A stretch of DNA of 6,735 nucleotides from Kiritimatiellia bacterium (GTDB lineage Bacteria; Verrucomicrobiota; Kiritimatiellia; RFP12; UBA1067): assembly GCA_017508315.1 (NCBI GenBank), contig JAFVZE010000362.1, positions 1-6,735 on the forward strand, in the 5' to 3' direction. The first letter of the stretch is position 1, and each line of letters starts with the position of its first letter. Below, piece by piece: positions 6,581 to 6,735 of the stretch. Under the pieces are notes generated by a model that was not told where the DNA came from, did no database searches, and saw nothing but the letters and a program-made list of their open reading frames with translations. Both the position numbers and the translations under genes were made by a program.

Positions 6581-6600
6581 AGATCAAATTCGACAGGAGA
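6567..6600. repeat. Two perfect 17-bp tandem repeats upstream of the operon
   Basis: The unit TCAAATTCGACAGGAGA occurs twice without a gap or mismatch, at 6567-6583 and 6584-6600. The promoter-proximal copy overlaps the -35 box and forms half of the inverted repeat. It may be a duplicated regulator half-site or a recent slippage duplication. The remaining bases up to the stop at 6620 show nothing recognisable. Confidence 0.9.
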
Positions 6601-6619
6601 AATCCCCGCCTTCAACTTC

Positions 6620-6735
6620 CTAATCGTTGCCGTCCGCCTTGCGCGGCATCAGAAACGCCGCCAACAGGCAAAACAGAACCGGTATCGCGGCGAAATCGAC
6701 CAGCAGCACCCTGATCACCTCGTCGCGTTCGACAC
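6620..6735 (-). CDS. C-terminal end of a membrane protein, possibly a sugar transporter
   Basis: An open frame enters from the right edge and ends at TAG 6622-6620, giving 37 visible residues. They begin VERDEVIRVLLVDFAAIPVL, continue through FCLLAAFLM and end in a short charged tail, PRKADGND. The hydrophobic stretch of about 20 residues reads as a last transmembrane helix followed by a cytoplasmic tail, as at the end of major-facilitator or GPH-type symporters. This would fit an uptake partner for the secreted enzymes downstream, but the fragment is too short to name a family. The 86 bp after its stop contain the promoter of the next gene, so the two are probably separate transcription units. 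Confidence 0.6.
   Translation of the reverse strand, partial: VERDEVIRVLLVDFAAIPVLFCLLAAFLMPRKADGND

Overview
The window is a bacterial, moderately GC-rich stretch in which every supported gene lies on the minus strand, so transcription runs from the right edge to the left. The best guess for the organism is a polysaccharide-degrading member of the PVC group, such as Kiritimatiellota, Lentisphaerota or Verrucomicrobiota. That guess rests on the density of secreted right-handed parallel beta-helix proteins, their Cys-rich rungs, the motif 'YYADATGGND…DGLAPE.AFRTI' and an orphan-type GH28. It is an inference, because no marker gene is present.

Layout in direction of transcription: (i) 6735-6620 is the C-terminal end of a membrane protein, probably a transporter. 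(ii) 6619-6534 is an 86-bp promoter region with two perfect 17-bp tandem repeats, a TGTC-N6-GACA palindrome over a consensus TTGACA -35 box, a run of ten G between -35 and -10, and an extended -10 placed so that the transcript would begin at or next to the first ATG. (iii) 6533-4506 is a 675-aa secreted beta-helix protein with a C-terminal extension. (iv) 4509-2053 is an 818-aa secreted protein made of two homologous beta-helix units. (v) 2037-721 is a secreted GH28-like protein. (vi) 703-405 is the collapsed remnant of a fourth secreted beta-helix gene. (vii) 404-246 is a short spacer with an extended -10 promoter. (viii) 245-1 is the start of a zinc-ribbon (McsA / UvrB-UvrC-motif type) protein that runs off the left edge.

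The three intact genes look like one operon. The first two overlap as ATGA with a strong Shine-Dalgarno inside the end of the first gene. The second and third are 15 bp apart, and the remnant starts 17 bp after the third with its own Shine-Dalgarno. All four carry signal peptides and all have beta-helix features, a fold typical of enzymes acting on acidic polysaccharides such as pectin. The GH28 member makes a pectin- or uronate-containing substrate the likeliest target, but the substrate cannot be read from the sequence.

The most interesting points are the homopolymer-containing promoter (possible phase variation by slipped-strand mispairing), the apparently leaderless first genes beside Shine-Dalgarno-led internal genes, the GH28 that keeps the three catalytic aspartates but lacks the His and RIK motifs, the internally duplicated Cys-rich protein, and a collapsed beta-helix gene whose two halves lie in different frames.
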